Numbered from the stretch's first letter, positions 1 through 7,953 are shown. The stretch is 33,524 bases of DNA from an uncultured Gammaproteobacteria bacterium (GCA_900315395.1 OMZC01000072.1:1-33524); one strand, 5' to 3'. A program made the numbers and translations. Notes: generated by a model not told the origin, from the sequence alone.

Positions 1-3000
1 TGTTAGACTCTGAGGACACCTCATCTGATGATGAAACAGATGATGGTGAGGATTTTCGACTCAACATTCCTGTAAAAATCTTTATTAACAAGTTAAAACT
101 TAAAGATTTTGCTTATTTGTCATCTGTTGTAGACGTTTTAGTTAAAAAAGCTGATTTGTCACTGCAAACTTATAAAGACTATGCTGCAGTTGATAAAGGT
201 GAAATCTACAATCCTACAGTTCACTTAAAGTACGAGTCAGAGGATGACACTCCTAATAACTTACCTGAGATCTTAACCTTTGATAATGGCAATGGCGCCA
301 TCGAAAAAATCCATGACATCTTTTTACCACTAGATGCAGCACTGCATAACTTAAAGTTAAAGAATGCTCGCTACTACATGGATGGCTATGATACTGGTAA
401 TTTCAATGCCTTTGTCGATGTCTTCTGGTCTCAATCTTTACTAAAAGTAAAAGCCATCGACATTGAGCATCAATTAGGCAAAGCCTCTTTAAAAGGCTCA
501 ATGGATTTTATTGACTATTACAATCTAAACTTCAAATTAACAGGTGAGGGCGCAAAGTCTGAATATAACCTCGATCACTATGACGGTTCTTTATATGGTC
601 TAAAAGGTGGTTTCTCACTTACAGGTGATCTCGTTAATATGAATGTGGATATGTCAATTGACAGTCCTTATAAGGTCAAGGTAATAGGCAGATTAAACCC
701 TTTATCAAATGAGTTGCCTTGTTATCTATCAATACAATCAGACAAGCTACTATATCCACTACAGGATACACAGTCACTAAAGAATAAGACTAAAGAGTTC
801 TCTTTATCTGAACTCTCCGATGCCTTTAGCTTAGTAGAAAAAGCATTATCTCCTAATCTTGAGAAAGAGGATTTATTAAAAGACAGAATTAAAGCTACAA
901 ACACTAAGCTTCTACTTACAGGTGCTGTCTTTAAAGAGATGAAGTTAAACTTTGACTCAGAAATTTCAGGTCATGGTTTTAGTGACTTAAAAGCTAATGT
1001 TGATGCTTTAGTTACTTTAGATAAAGCTCACTTTAATAATTTCTCTTTAGACGGCCTTTTAGGCAAGAGAAAGTTCTCATCTAAGATTGAAGGTGATCTT
1101 ATCTTTACAGATGGACCTAGCTATCAGGGTAACATTAAGATCAAAGCAGACGATGCCTCTGGTTTACATGAGAAGTTAAAAGGTGAATTCTCATTAAATT
1201 CTGATCTTTCTATTGGCTACGATCTTGATAAAGAAGAGGTTATCTTTGATGTAGCTACCTTAAAATCAGACTTTTACTTTAACTCTCATAAAGCAGCTTT
1301 AGAGGTTGAGAACTTCTTAGGCTCAGTTGAAGACGGTTTCTCTGTAGATGTCTTTAAGTTATCTCAGGATGACAACTATGTAGTGCTAAAAGGTGATGTC
1401 TCAGAGGATTCTTATCTTGAAGGATGGGTATCAGTTTCTGATCTTTCAAAGCTTGATCCTAAAGCAAAAGGTGCAGTTGCAGGAAAACTGTTAATTGAAG
1501 GCGCTTTAGACGAGCCTAATGTCATTGTTTCAGGTAAGAGTGAAAAGATAAATTATGGTGAGCTTTTAGTAAACAAACTTGTTTTTGACAGCAATGTAAA
1601 TGTATCAGCAGGTACCGTTAATTTATCAGTTATCTCTAACACCATACGTCTTGCTAAAGACATTAAAGCTTACAAAAAGTGCTCTTTAGATGTCGAAGGT
1701 ACACTTGAAAAGCACAGTCTTACTTTATCATGTGGTTCTGATTCAGGAAGCTACCTAGCTGCAAACGGTGGCTATAATAAAAAGAATAAGGTGTATTCAG
1801 GAACAGTCTCTAACCTTATTGTAGTAAGCAATGTTATTGATCCTATATCCATTGCTGATCCTGTAGAGCTTACTTATAACAATGCAACTCACACTGGCTC
1901 TGTAAGTACGATTAAACTTACAGACGGTAATGCTAATTTAGATATCTCAGAGATTAAGCTCTCTAAAAATTCAGTATCTGCCATTGTTGATTTAAACAAA
2001 TTTCAGTTAAAGCTACTTAAAAAGTACTTACCAAAAGACAGTTTTGTATCAGGACTTTTATCATTACATTCTGAAATCAGTGTTAACGGCAGGGTGCCTT
2101 TAATCAATGCTAAAGTAAAAGCTCAAGACGGTGTGGTGGTTTACAAGTCATCTATCTTCCCATATGACACTGTAAACTTTGATTTGAATGCAAACTCAAA
2201 TTTACTTACAACCGATCTTACAGCCAACCTTAAAAAAGAGAATGGTCTGCTCTCAGTCCATGCAGATATAGCTGATCCTTACAATAAGAAAAACTTATCA
2301 GGCAAAGTAAAGTTAAAGGATCTGTCTTTAGAGTTGTTTACAGCATCTACTAATTCACTAAATTCCTTAAAGGGAAAAGCTAATATTGAAGGCTCTTTAG
2401 ATGGTACTTTAGCTAATCCTTTATTCTTTGGCAAAGTCTATGTTAAAGGCAGTGCAAATCCTAGCTATAACGTAGGTACTGTGGATGATTTTGATATCAC
2501 GGTTAATGCTAATGGTTCAACCGGTATCTTAAATGGTGATCTGTCTTTGAACGGTTCAAAGGTAAGTTTAAATGGAAATTTAAACTGGGAGAATGAAGCT
2601 TTAGGACAGCTTAATGTTGATGCTGACAATCTGCCAATCTTTTTATTAAGCTATGGTGAAGCTCAGGCTAATGTCCATACTAAGGTTACCTTAGACAAAA
2701 TTCTAAAAGTCACCGGCAATGTAGAAATTCCAAAAGGACTAATTAAGTTCAAGTCCATTGAGAACAGTGCTATTGCTCCATCTAAAGATGAGATCTTTGT
2801 TGATGATGAGAATAATCTAAAAGGAGTGATCACCAAACTCAATGAAAAGGGCATTAACAATGACATGTCTATTGATGTAGATGTAAATCTTGGAAATGAC
2901 GTTAAAGTTGATGCTATGGGATTAAAGGCAGATGTCTTAGGTGGTGTAAAAATCCACAAGGCAACCGACAGTAATACTGTAAGAGGCAGTGGTTTAGTTT

Positions 3001-3587
3001 ATTTAGAGCATGGCAGAGCAGAGCTCTATGGTCATAAATTCATTGTAAACAATGCTGAGGCTAACTTTAAAGGCAACCTCTTTACACCTTTAATCAATTC
3101 AGAGGTGGTAGTTGATCCTTCTTCAATTGAAGATGATGTAGTGGCAGGTGTAAGAGTAAAGGGTAGAACAGACGATTTAAATATCACCTTATTCTCAATG
3201 CCTGCAATGAGTCAGAATGAGATCTTATCCTACCTCTTATACGGTCATGGACTTGAAAAGACTACGGTTACTGGAAACTCTGATAACACTAGTGCTCAGC
3301 TTTTAATGACATTAGGTTTAGGTACCACTACAGGTATATTAAATTCAGTTGTAGGTATCTTTGGTATGGATGGTGTGCAGTTAGGCTCATCAGGTACAGG
3401 CGATGATACTCAGCTTGAAGTACAAACCTATATTAGTAACAGGATCAGATTATCCTATGGTTATGGTGTATTTAATTCTGTAAACGAATTTAAGTTACGT
3501 TATGAGATAATGCGCAGACTTTATGCTGAATTTATCTCATCACTTGATCAGTCTGTAGACTTGATTTACAGCTTTGATGTCGATTAA
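1..3587 (+). CDS. tamB: TamB translocation/assembly module protein, 5' end cut by window edge
   Basis: The reading frame is open from base 3 (first full codon) to the TAA at 3585-3587, giving about 1194 residues with no start; the gene begins outside the window. TamB is a long inner-membrane-anchored periplasmic protein that works with the outer-membrane protein TamA in envelope biogenesis and phospholipid transport. The body is made of repetitive beta-strand segments (alternating polar and hydrophobic residues, frequent G-x-L and N-G turns), as expected for the AsmA-like/TamB groove. The last 200 or so residues carry the family C-terminal domain: VRVKGRTDDLNITLFS, NEILSYLLYG and a terminal RIRLSYGYG...EFKLRYEI segment. 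E. coli TamB is about 1259 residues, so little is missing. A Ser/Asp/Glu-rich stretch is encoded at 6-56. The next gene, lonH, is 62 bases downstream on the same strand. Confidence 0.93.
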   Translation, partial: LDSEDTSSDDETDDGEDFRLNIPVKIFINKLKLKDFAYLSSVVDVLVKKADLSLQTYKDYAAVDKGEIYNPTVHLKYESEDDTPNNLPEILTFDNGNGAIEKIHDIFLPLDAALHNLKLKNARYYMDGYDTGNFNAFVDVFWSQSLLKVKAIDIEHQLGKASLKGSMDFIDYYNLNFKLTGEGAKSEYNLDHYDGSLYGLKGGFSLTGDLVNMNVDMSIDSPYKVKVIGRLNPLSNELPCYLSIQSDKLLYPLQDTQSLKNKTKEFSLSELSDAFSLVEKALSPNLEKEDLLKDRIKATNTKLLLTGAVFKEMKLNFDSEISGHGFSDLKANVDALVTLDKAHFNNFSLDGLLGKRKFSSKIEGDLIFTDGPSYQGNIKIKADDASGLHEKLKGEFSLNSDLSIGYDLDKEEVIFDVATLKSDFYFNSHKAALEVENFLGSVEDGFSVDVFKLSQDDNYVVLKGDVSEDSYLEGWVSVSDLSKLDPKAKGAVAGKLLIEGALDEPNVIVSGKSEKINYGELLVNKLVFDSNVNVSAGTVNLSVISNTIRLAKDIKAYKKCSLDVEGTLEKHSLTLSCGSDSGSYLAANGGYNKKNKVYSGTVSNLIVVSNVIDPISIADPVELTYNNATHTGSVSTIKLTDGNANLDISEIKLSKNSVSAIVDLNKFQLKLLKKYLPKDSFVSGLLSLHSEISVNGRVPLINAKVKAQDGVVVYKSSIFPYDTVNFDLNANSNLLTTDLTANLKKENGLLSVHADIADPYNKKNLSGKVKLKDLSLELFTASTNSLNSLKGKANIEGSLDGTLANPLFFGKVYVKGSANPSYNVGTVDDFDITVNANGSTGILNGDLSLNGSKVSLNGNLNWENEALGQLNVDADNLPIFLLSYGEAQANVHTKVTLDKILKVTGNVEIPKGLIKFKSIENSAIAPSKDEIFVDDENNLKGVITKLNEKGINNDMSIDVDVNLGNDVKVDAMGLKADVLGGVKIHKATDSNTVRGSGLVYLEHGRAELYGHKFIVNNAEANFKGNLFTPLINSEVVVDPSSIEDDVVAGVRVKGRTDDLNITLFSMPAMSQNEILSYLLYGHGLEKTTVTGNSDNTSAQLLMTLGLGTTTGILNSVVGIFGMDGVQLGSSGTGDDTQLEVQTYISNRIRLSYGYGVFNSVNEFKLRYEIMRRLYAEFISSLDQSVDLIYSFDVD

Positions 3588-3619
3588 CAAACTGTAGATC
3601 TTTACAAAGAATTAAAGAA

Positions 3620-3638
3620 TAAAGTTTTAAAAACTTTA
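3620..3638. promoter_or_regulatory. Inverted repeat just upstream of the lonH ribosome binding site
   Basis: TAAAGTTTT-A-AAAACTTTA is a perfect 9+1+9 dyad in the 62-base gap between tamB and lonH. It ends one base before the likely Shine-Dalgarno (TAGGTG region, about 3637-3642) of the TTG-initiated lonH. It could be an operator or an RNA hairpin limiting access to the ribosome binding site. It is AT-only except for one G and one C, so chance is possible. Confidence 0.35.
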
Positions 3639-3649
3639 GGTGAACTATA

Positions 3650-5245
3650 TTGAAATACGTTTTTACTGACAATACGACAGAAGCTCAGAACGCTGAGGAT
3701 GCAGTTTTAGAGCTTGAATATAATGATCTCTTAACAAATCTTGGGGAATACTCTTTTAAGACCACCAAAGAGCTTACTCCACGTTCATTTTCTAAATTAC
3801 AGTTAAGAGCTCGTAATGCTTTAAAGTCTCTTTTAAATAACCCCTTATCAAAAGTAATGCTCTTATGTGGAAGCACCAGTGTCGATACTATTGATATTGC
3901 CTGTGATCTTTTCAAAGATGTAGCATCAATTACACCTACTATAGCGATTGCTCCTACTAAATTTGAGCTCTTCGGTTCAGATAAAGTAAGTGGAGTTCTA
4001 ACAGAGCCAGGGTACGTGGTTATGCCATGTTCTCACTTTATAGATCATCCTAAGTGGTTGGGTATGGCTGACGCCTGCATTGCGATGAATGAAGGCTTAA
4101 AGCTTGTTCTGTGTGGTGATGCAACAGACTGCGCTACCTTAAATATGATGTGGCAGACCTTAGATAATGCTGTGCGAGCTGATATTGTCCTCGAGTACCC
4201 AATATTAGGTGCTATGACCTTAATGGGCTCATTAGTAGCTTCATATAGTGAAAAATATCAAGTCAATGCTTTTGATGAAAAAGCAATACGTCTTTTATGT
4301 ATTTGGTCATGCAGACAAAGTGGTGACAGACGCTATTTGGGTATTCCTGAGGCAAAGCTACTCTCATTGGTCATTGAAGCTAATAGATATGCATCAGTAA
4401 GAGCTCATGGCTCTGACGATTTTATAGTTACAGAACATGATGTGCTAAAAGCTATTGGTGCTGCTGATTTTAGAGTAAATTCACTAGCTGAATCTGAACT
4501 TAGAAATCATCGAGATAATCAGATCATTTTAGAGACCAAAGGTGAGGTTACAGGTCAGATCAATGGCTTGAGCGTCATTGAAACAGCCGGTACCTCTTAT
4601 GAGTACGGTGAGCCTGTAAGAATTACCGCTACACTGCGAGCAGGCGGTGACGGTGATGTTATCGATATTGAAAGAAAAGCAGAGCTGGCAGGTCAAATCC
4701 ATGCCAAAGCGATGATGATCATAAATGGCTTTTTAGCTACAGAGTTTGGAGCAGAGCAACCACTACCAGTATCAGCAAGCTTAGTATTTGAGCAGTCCTA
4801 CAGTGAAATTGATGGTGATTCAGCATCTTTAACCGGTCTGTGCGCTGTAATTTCAAGTTTATCTGACCTGCCTATAAGACAAGATCTTGCAGTAACTGGT
4901 GCTGTCGATCAGTTTGGTGATGTTCAGCCTGTAGGTGGCGTTAACGAAAAAATTGAAGGCTTCTTTAAGATTTGTCGTTTACATGGTCTTACAGGAACAC
5001 AGGGCGTAATCATCCCTTATTCATGTATCCATCAGTTAGTGTTACGTCCTTCTGTAATTAAAGCTGTAAAAGAAGGTCGTTTCCATATCTATGTAGTAGG
5101 TCATGTAACAGGAGCGGCTAAAGTCCTCATGAAGACTAACTGGGGCGAGCCTGATGATAATGAGTCAATCTGTGGCAAGATCTGCTCAAGATTAGACGAT
5201 ATCAGTGCTGTCAAAGCCTCAAAGCCATGGTGGCATTTGTGGTAA
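3650..5245 (+). CDS. lonH: LonH/YcbZ-type Lon-family (S16) protease
   Basis: This is a 531-residue homologue of E. coli YcbZ (LonH, 586 residues), a Lon-related protein with a degenerate ATPase-like N-terminal half and a C-terminal S16 serine-lysine protease domain. The catalytic Ser391 lies in DGDSAS and the catalytic Lys434 in NEKIEGFF; the 43-residue spacing equals that of Lon S679/K722. The region from about residue 300 to 470 (GQINGLSVIE, DIERKAELAGQIHAK, FEQSYSEIDGDSAS, GAVDQFGDVQPVGGVNEKI) is closely YcbZ-like. No GxxGxGK[ST] Walker A is visible in the N-terminal half, as I recall for YcbZ, so ATP-driven unfolding is doubtful. The start is TTG at 3650, chosen because TAGGTG lies 8-9 bases upstream and the sequence then reads MKYVF. 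It probably shares a transcript with tamB. Confidence 0.92.
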   Translation: MKYVFTDNTTEAQNAEDAVLELEYNDLLTNLGEYSFKTTKELTPRSFSKLQLRARNALKSLLNNPLSKVMLLCGSTSVDTIDIACDLFKDVASITPTIAIAPTKFELFGSDKVSGVLTEPGYVVMPCSHFIDHPKWLGMADACIAMNEGLKLVLCGDATDCATLNMMWQTLDNAVRADIVLEYPILGAMTLMGSLVASYSEKYQVNAFDEKAIRLLCIWSCRQSGDRRYLGIPEAKLLSLVIEANRYASVRAHGSDDFIVTEHDVLKAIGAADFRVNSLAESELRNHRDNQIILETKGEVTGQINGLSVIETAGTSYEYGEPVRITATLRAGGDGDVIDIERKAELAGQIHAKAMMIINGFLATEFGAEQPLPVSASLVFEQSYSEIDGDSASLTGLCAVISSLSDLPIRQDLAVTGAVDQFGDVQPVGGVNEKIEGFFKICRLHGLTGTQGVIIPYSCIHQLVLRPSVIKAVKEGRFHIYVVGHVTGAAKVLMKTNWGEPDDNESICGKICSRLDDISAVKASKPWWHLW

Positions 5246-5602
5246 GTCTTTTTACCCAATAAGAGCTCCTATATAGCAGTGTGTCTGCAGACAGTGCTTT
5301 GCAGACACATTCAAAACCAGTCAAACTTATCAGACTCATACCTTCAAGAAAAACTGCTACGCTCAAGTCAAAGACAAGCAATTACACTATCAAGCAAATC
5401 TCACTATTTTTACATCTCCTTACACAAATTTAAATTCTGTATTTTAAGCGCCACTAAAAGGCATATCTATCTGATTTGCTTGCACTTATTAGTTTCTGAT
5501 TTAGTGAAAAATCTGTACAAAATACTAAACACTAAGTTATTTCTAAGAATAACTAATTATTCTTTAAGACATAAAGAATGAATAACTTCACAAGGAGTTC
5601 AT
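5246..5602. other. Intergenic region, 357 bases, without a credible gene
   Basis: A 100-codon frame at 5279-5581 exists, but it has no Shine-Dalgarno, is poor in Gly and Ala, is rich in Leu, Ser and Lys as expected of random AT-rich DNA, and matches nothing I recognise. The region holds the GTGTCTGC hairpin at 5281-5308. It ends with a good Shine-Dalgarno (AAGGAG, 5592-5597) for the next gene. No promoter with both hexamers convinced me, though one for the small secreted protein should lie in the last 150 bases. Confidence 0.6.
5281..5308. repeat. Inverted repeat GTGTCTGC-N12-GCAGACAC with an embedded palindrome
   Basis: The 8-base arms are at 5281-5288 and 5301-5308. The left arm is also part of a 12-base perfect palindrome, TGTCTGCAGACA (5282-5293), so the element holds three copies of the half-site GTCTGC/GCAGAC. 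It lies 35 bases after the lonH stop and is more GC-rich than its surroundings. No T-run follows, so a rho-independent terminator is unlikely. A protein-binding site or an RNA processing hairpin fits better. Confidence 0.45.
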
Positions 5603-5860
5603 ATGAAAATTAGAAACTGTTTAGCTGCAATCTGTTTATTAGGCTGCGTTTCCGTAGCTTCAGCTCATGGAAGCTATGGTTTCTTTTACGACGATGGAGA
5701 TACCAGTATCTCTGTAGGTAAATCAGGTGCCCGTTCTGCACCTATGGCACCAGCTCCACGTTTTGAGCCTGGTCACGAAGGTCCTGAGCATCGTTTTGCT
5801 CCACCTCCTCCACGCAGATTTGGTCACGATTTTAGACCTCGTTTTGAGGATCGCTATTAG
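5603..5860 (+). CDS. Small secreted proline/arginine-rich protein (paralogue A)
   Basis: This is an 85-residue protein I do not recognise. It has a clear Sec signal peptide (MKIRNC, a hydrophobic core, then SVASA-HG), so the mature form is about 63 residues and periplasmic or secreted. The mature N-terminus carries SYGFFYDDGDTSISVG, then a Pro/Arg/His/Phe-rich tail with RFAPPPPRRFGHDF. A related protein is encoded at 5999-6304; both share a G-F-aromatic-aromatic-DD-x-x-TS-x-S motif followed by FAPPPP. A strong Shine-Dalgarno (AAGGAG) sits 5 bases before the ATG. A His-rich metal-binding protein or an envelope-stress protein is possible but unproven. The real coding status is well supported by the signal peptide, ribosome site and paralogue. 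Confidence 0.8.
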   Translation: MKIRNCLAAICLLGCVSVASAHGSYGFFYDDGDTSISVGKSGARSAPMAPAPRFEPGHEGPEHRFAPPPPRRFGHDFRPRFEDRY

Positions 5861-5917
5861 AGCAAGAATTAAGTTTAGTAAGAATTAAGTTAAGACAAAA
5901 GTTACGTAGCATAAACA

Positions 5918-5939
5918 TAAGTCTTAACCACAAGACTTA
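5918..5939. repeat. Hairpin TAAGTCTT-N6-AAGACTTA between the small-protein genes
   Basis: An 8-base perfect inverted repeat with loop AACCAC lies in the 138-base gap. No poly-T tract follows, so it is either a weak terminator, a processing stem or an operator. Just upstream, the 11-mer AGAATTAAGTT occurs twice, 15 bases apart, at about 5866 and 5881. Confidence 0.35.
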
Positions 5940-5998
5940 GACACTTAAGTAACAAAAGACACAGGATCACTTCTAATTTATTAGTAAGGTTAATTTAT

Positions 5999-6304
5999 AT
6001 GAAGTTAAAGATTGGCTTATTAGTACTCATCATGGCAGGTATGATCTCACAGGCATACGCTGGTATGGGATTCTACTTTGATGATGACAATACTTCATTT
6101 TCAATAAGTTCAGGTCGTGGTCACCGTATGCCACCACCTCCACCACAGACTGTAGTTGTAATGCCTCCAGCACCAGCTCCTCAGTTTGCTCCACCTCCTC
6201 CTCCAGGCCCAAGAGAGTTCGGTCCTGGTCCATGGGATGGTCCAAGAGGCTTTGCTCCTCCACCTCCTCCAGGTCCACATGGTCATCATAGACATTTCCG
6301 CTAA
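5999..6304 (+). CDS. Small secreted proline-rich, His-tailed protein (paralogue B)
   Basis: This 101-residue protein has a signal peptide (MKLKIGLLVLIMAG...QAYA-GMG), leaving about 79 mature residues. The mature start is GMGFYFDDDNTSFSISSGRG, clearly related to the neighbour at 5603-5860 (GFFYDDGDTSISVG). The tail is low-complexity: MPPPPP, MPPAPAP, then two copies of FAPPPPPGP separated by REFGPGPWDGPRG, ending GPHGHHRHFR. The in-protein duplication (units near 6187 and 6250) points to slippage or unequal exchange. The His-rich end could bind metal; this is inference. A rho-independent terminator follows directly, so the pair probably forms one short transcription unit. The family is unknown to me. 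Confidence 0.8.
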   Translation: MKLKIGLLVLIMAGMISQAYAGMGFYFDDDNTSFSISSGRGHRMPPPPPQTVVVMPPAPAPQFAPPPPPGPREFGPGPWDGPRGFAPPPPPGPHGHHRHFR

Positions 6305-6311
6305 CCTTAAT

Positions 6312-6343
6312 AAAGAGAGTCTTAATCGGCTCTCTTATTTTTT
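6312..6343 (+). terminator. Rho-independent terminator after paralogue B
   Basis: AAGAGAG (6313-6319), a 10-base loop, CTCTCTT (6330-6336), then ATTTTTT to 6343. Placed 8 bases after the stop codon. Confidence 0.85.
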
Positions 6344-6499
6344 GTGCACTAATCAATTCCTAAATTTAATGACATAAACTAGAGCAGCTTCTTTTACTCA
6401 TGCACTCTTTATAAGCAAATTAAGCTCTTTTATATAAATTGAGGACAATTTTTCTGTAAAGCTCCATAATATTGACATTATCTTTTATGGAGAAATCTC

Positions 6500-7249
6500 A
6501 TGTCAGTAAAATCAAAATTATGTGGCGCAGTATTAGGCGCTGTTGTTTCTATGTATTCTCTTACCTCCTATGCACAGGAAACCATTCATGTAGGAACAGA
6601 GCCTACCTTTGCTCCATTTGGTTTTGTTGATGATAAAACTTCAGAGATTGTAGGTTTTGATATCGATGTTATCAACGCTATCGGTAAAGCTGAAGGTATC
6701 AATGTTGTCATTGATTCAATGCAGTTTGACGGTATTATCCCTTCAATCCTATCAAACTCAATTGATGCTGCAATCTCTGGTATGACCAAGAACCCTGAGC
6801 GCGAAAAGATGGTTTTATTCTCAGATCCTTACTATGTAGCAGGTCAGGATTTAATGGTAAGAAAAGATTCTGAAGGCAAGTACAAAAACATGGAATCTTT
6901 AGAGGGTAAAGGTGTTTGCGTACAGTTAGGCTCAGTAGGTGCAATTGTAGCTGATGGTATTAAAGATGCTAAAGTAAAGAGCTTTAATACTGTAACTGAA
7001 GCTTATATGGAGCTTAAAAAGCACGGTTGTGAAGCTGTAATCACCGGTACTCCTGTAAACCAGTTCTATTTAGTACAAACAGGCGATAAAGAGTTAGTTC
7101 ATGTACCAGAGAGTGTGGTTCGTGCAGCTGACTTAGGTATTGTAACTAATAAGAACAATACCGCTTTAATGGATAAGATTAACGCTGGTCTTAAAAAGAT
7201 CAAAGAAGATGGTACTTACGATAAGATCTACAACAAGTGGTTCAAGTAA
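6500..7249 (+). CDS. ABC-type amino-acid periplasmic substrate-binding protein (SBP family 3)
   Basis: This 249-residue protein has a signal peptide (MSVKSKLCGAVLGAVVSMYSLTSYA-QE). It shows the family-3 solute-binding pattern: HVGTEPTFAPFGFVDDK, GFDIDVINAIGKAEG, the D-x-x-IPSILSNSIDAAISGMTKNPER hinge region, VQLGSVGA, and a C-terminal KINAGLKKIKEDGTYDKIYNKWF. It resembles GlnH/HisJ/FliY-type proteins that deliver polar amino acids to an inner-membrane ABC permease. The exact ligand cannot be read from sequence. No permease or ATPase gene is beside it, so the gene is an orphan here, with its own terminator. TATGGAG precedes the ATG. Confidence 0.92.
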   Translation: MSVKSKLCGAVLGAVVSMYSLTSYAQETIHVGTEPTFAPFGFVDDKTSEIVGFDIDVINAIGKAEGINVVIDSMQFDGIIPSILSNSIDAAISGMTKNPEREKMVLFSDPYYVAGQDLMVRKDSEGKYKNMESLEGKGVCVQLGSVGAIVADGIKDAKVKSFNTVTEAYMELKKHGCEAVITGTPVNQFYLVQTGDKELVHVPESVVRAADLGIVTNKNNTALMDKINAGLKKIKEDGTYDKIYNKWFK

Positions 7250-7279
7250 GGTAATCTAAACGATTTATTGAATGAAGAG

Positions 7280-7303
7280 GGGAGGCTTAAGCCTCCCTTT
7301 TTT
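7280..7303 (+). terminator. Rho-independent terminator after the binding-protein gene
   Basis: GGGAGGCTTAAGCCTCCC is a perfect 18-base palindrome (7280-7297) followed by TTTTTT (7298-7303). A second perfect hairpin, CAGATCAT-A-ATGATCTG (7309-7325), lies between it and the convergent yajL-like gene. Confidence 0.93.
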
Positions 7304-7341
7304 ATGAACAGATCATAATGATCTGATTTAGACAATTAAGC

Positions 7342-7896
7342 TTATTCGTTAAATAAAATACCGTCAGCTACTTCTTTAGCCTTAGCTTCACCCTCTAGTG
7401 CTTTTAATAGCTCTAAAGCAAATGGAATAGCATAGTTAGGACCACGACCTGTAATAATGTTTTCTTCAGGATTTACACTTACAGGCTTGTCACTGAATTT
7501 AGCACCACACTCACAGCCAGGATAGGTAGATGCTTTTTCTGTATTCTTTAAAATTCCGCATGAATAGAGAATAAAACCAGGAGCAGCACAGATTGCACCA
7601 ATCAGACCTTTCTTTTCTTTCTGAGCCTTTAACATGTCAATTAACTTTTGACAGCCTGAATAACTCTTAGTACCAGGACCGCCAGGAACGACAATCAGAT
7701 CAAAGTCCTCGTTAACGTCTTCGATATTCTGCTGACACAGAATAGTAGTGCCATGAGCTAGGTTTACTAAACGTGAACCATCAGCACTTACAGATGCGGT
7801 TACGACGTTAACTCCGCCTCTTTTTAAGATATCTAAAACAGCAGTAGACTCGATGTCTTCTGTTCCCTGTGTATATACAATTAAAGCTTTTGACAT
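7342..7896 (-). CDS. yajL: DJ-1/PfpI family protein, YajL-like
   Basis: At 184 residues this is typical of the DJ-1/YajL group (E. coli YajL 196). The nucleophile-elbow cysteine is Cys103 in GAICAAPGF, and the conserved acidic partner is Glu16 in GTEDIE. The family signature LIVVPGGPGTKSY is at 67-79. YajL/DJ-1 proteins are cytoplasmic and have been linked to oxidative-stress chaperone, glyoxalase and deglycase activities, some of which are disputed. The start is supported by AAGGAG 7 bases upstream and a plausible promoter at 7926-7953. It is monocistronic, between a + terminator and the tRNA terminator. The symbol is by similarity; another DJ-1 subfamily member is possible. Confidence 0.88.
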   Translation of the reverse strand: MSKALIVYTQGTEDIESTAVLDILKRGGVNVVTASVSADGSRLVNLAHGTTILCQQNIEDVNEDFDLIVVPGGPGTKSYSGCQKLIDMLKAQKEKKGLIGAICAAPGFILYSCGILKNTEKASTYPGCECGAKFSDKPVSVNPEENIITGRGPNYAIPFALELLKALEGEAKAKEVADGILFNE

Positions 7897-7925
7897 TGGG
7901 TATCTCCTTATCTAATACAATAAAT

Positions 7926-7953
7926 ATCATATAAATTTCATTAGAAATTTCAA
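7926..7953 (-). promoter_or_regulatory. Sigma-70-type promoter of the yajL-like gene, with a dyad in the spacer
   Basis: On the - strand TTGAAA (7953-7948) is followed after 16 bases by TATGAT (7931-7926). The spacer contains an inverted repeat, AAATTTC-ATTA-GAAATTT (7933-7950 on +), overlapping the -35 edge: a candidate repressor site. Confidence 0.5.

Noticed and set aside
117-119. TTG as the start of the tamB reading frame
   Set aside because: The frame stays open with TamB-like sequence from base 3; the true start is outside the window.
5279-5581. 100-codon frame after lonH
   Set aside because: No ribosome site, random AT-rich composition, overlaps the inverted repeat; no recognisable domain.
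6030-6356. Long antisense frames across paralogue B
   Set aside because: They mirror the proline codon runs of the real gene; no ribosome site or sensible protein composition.
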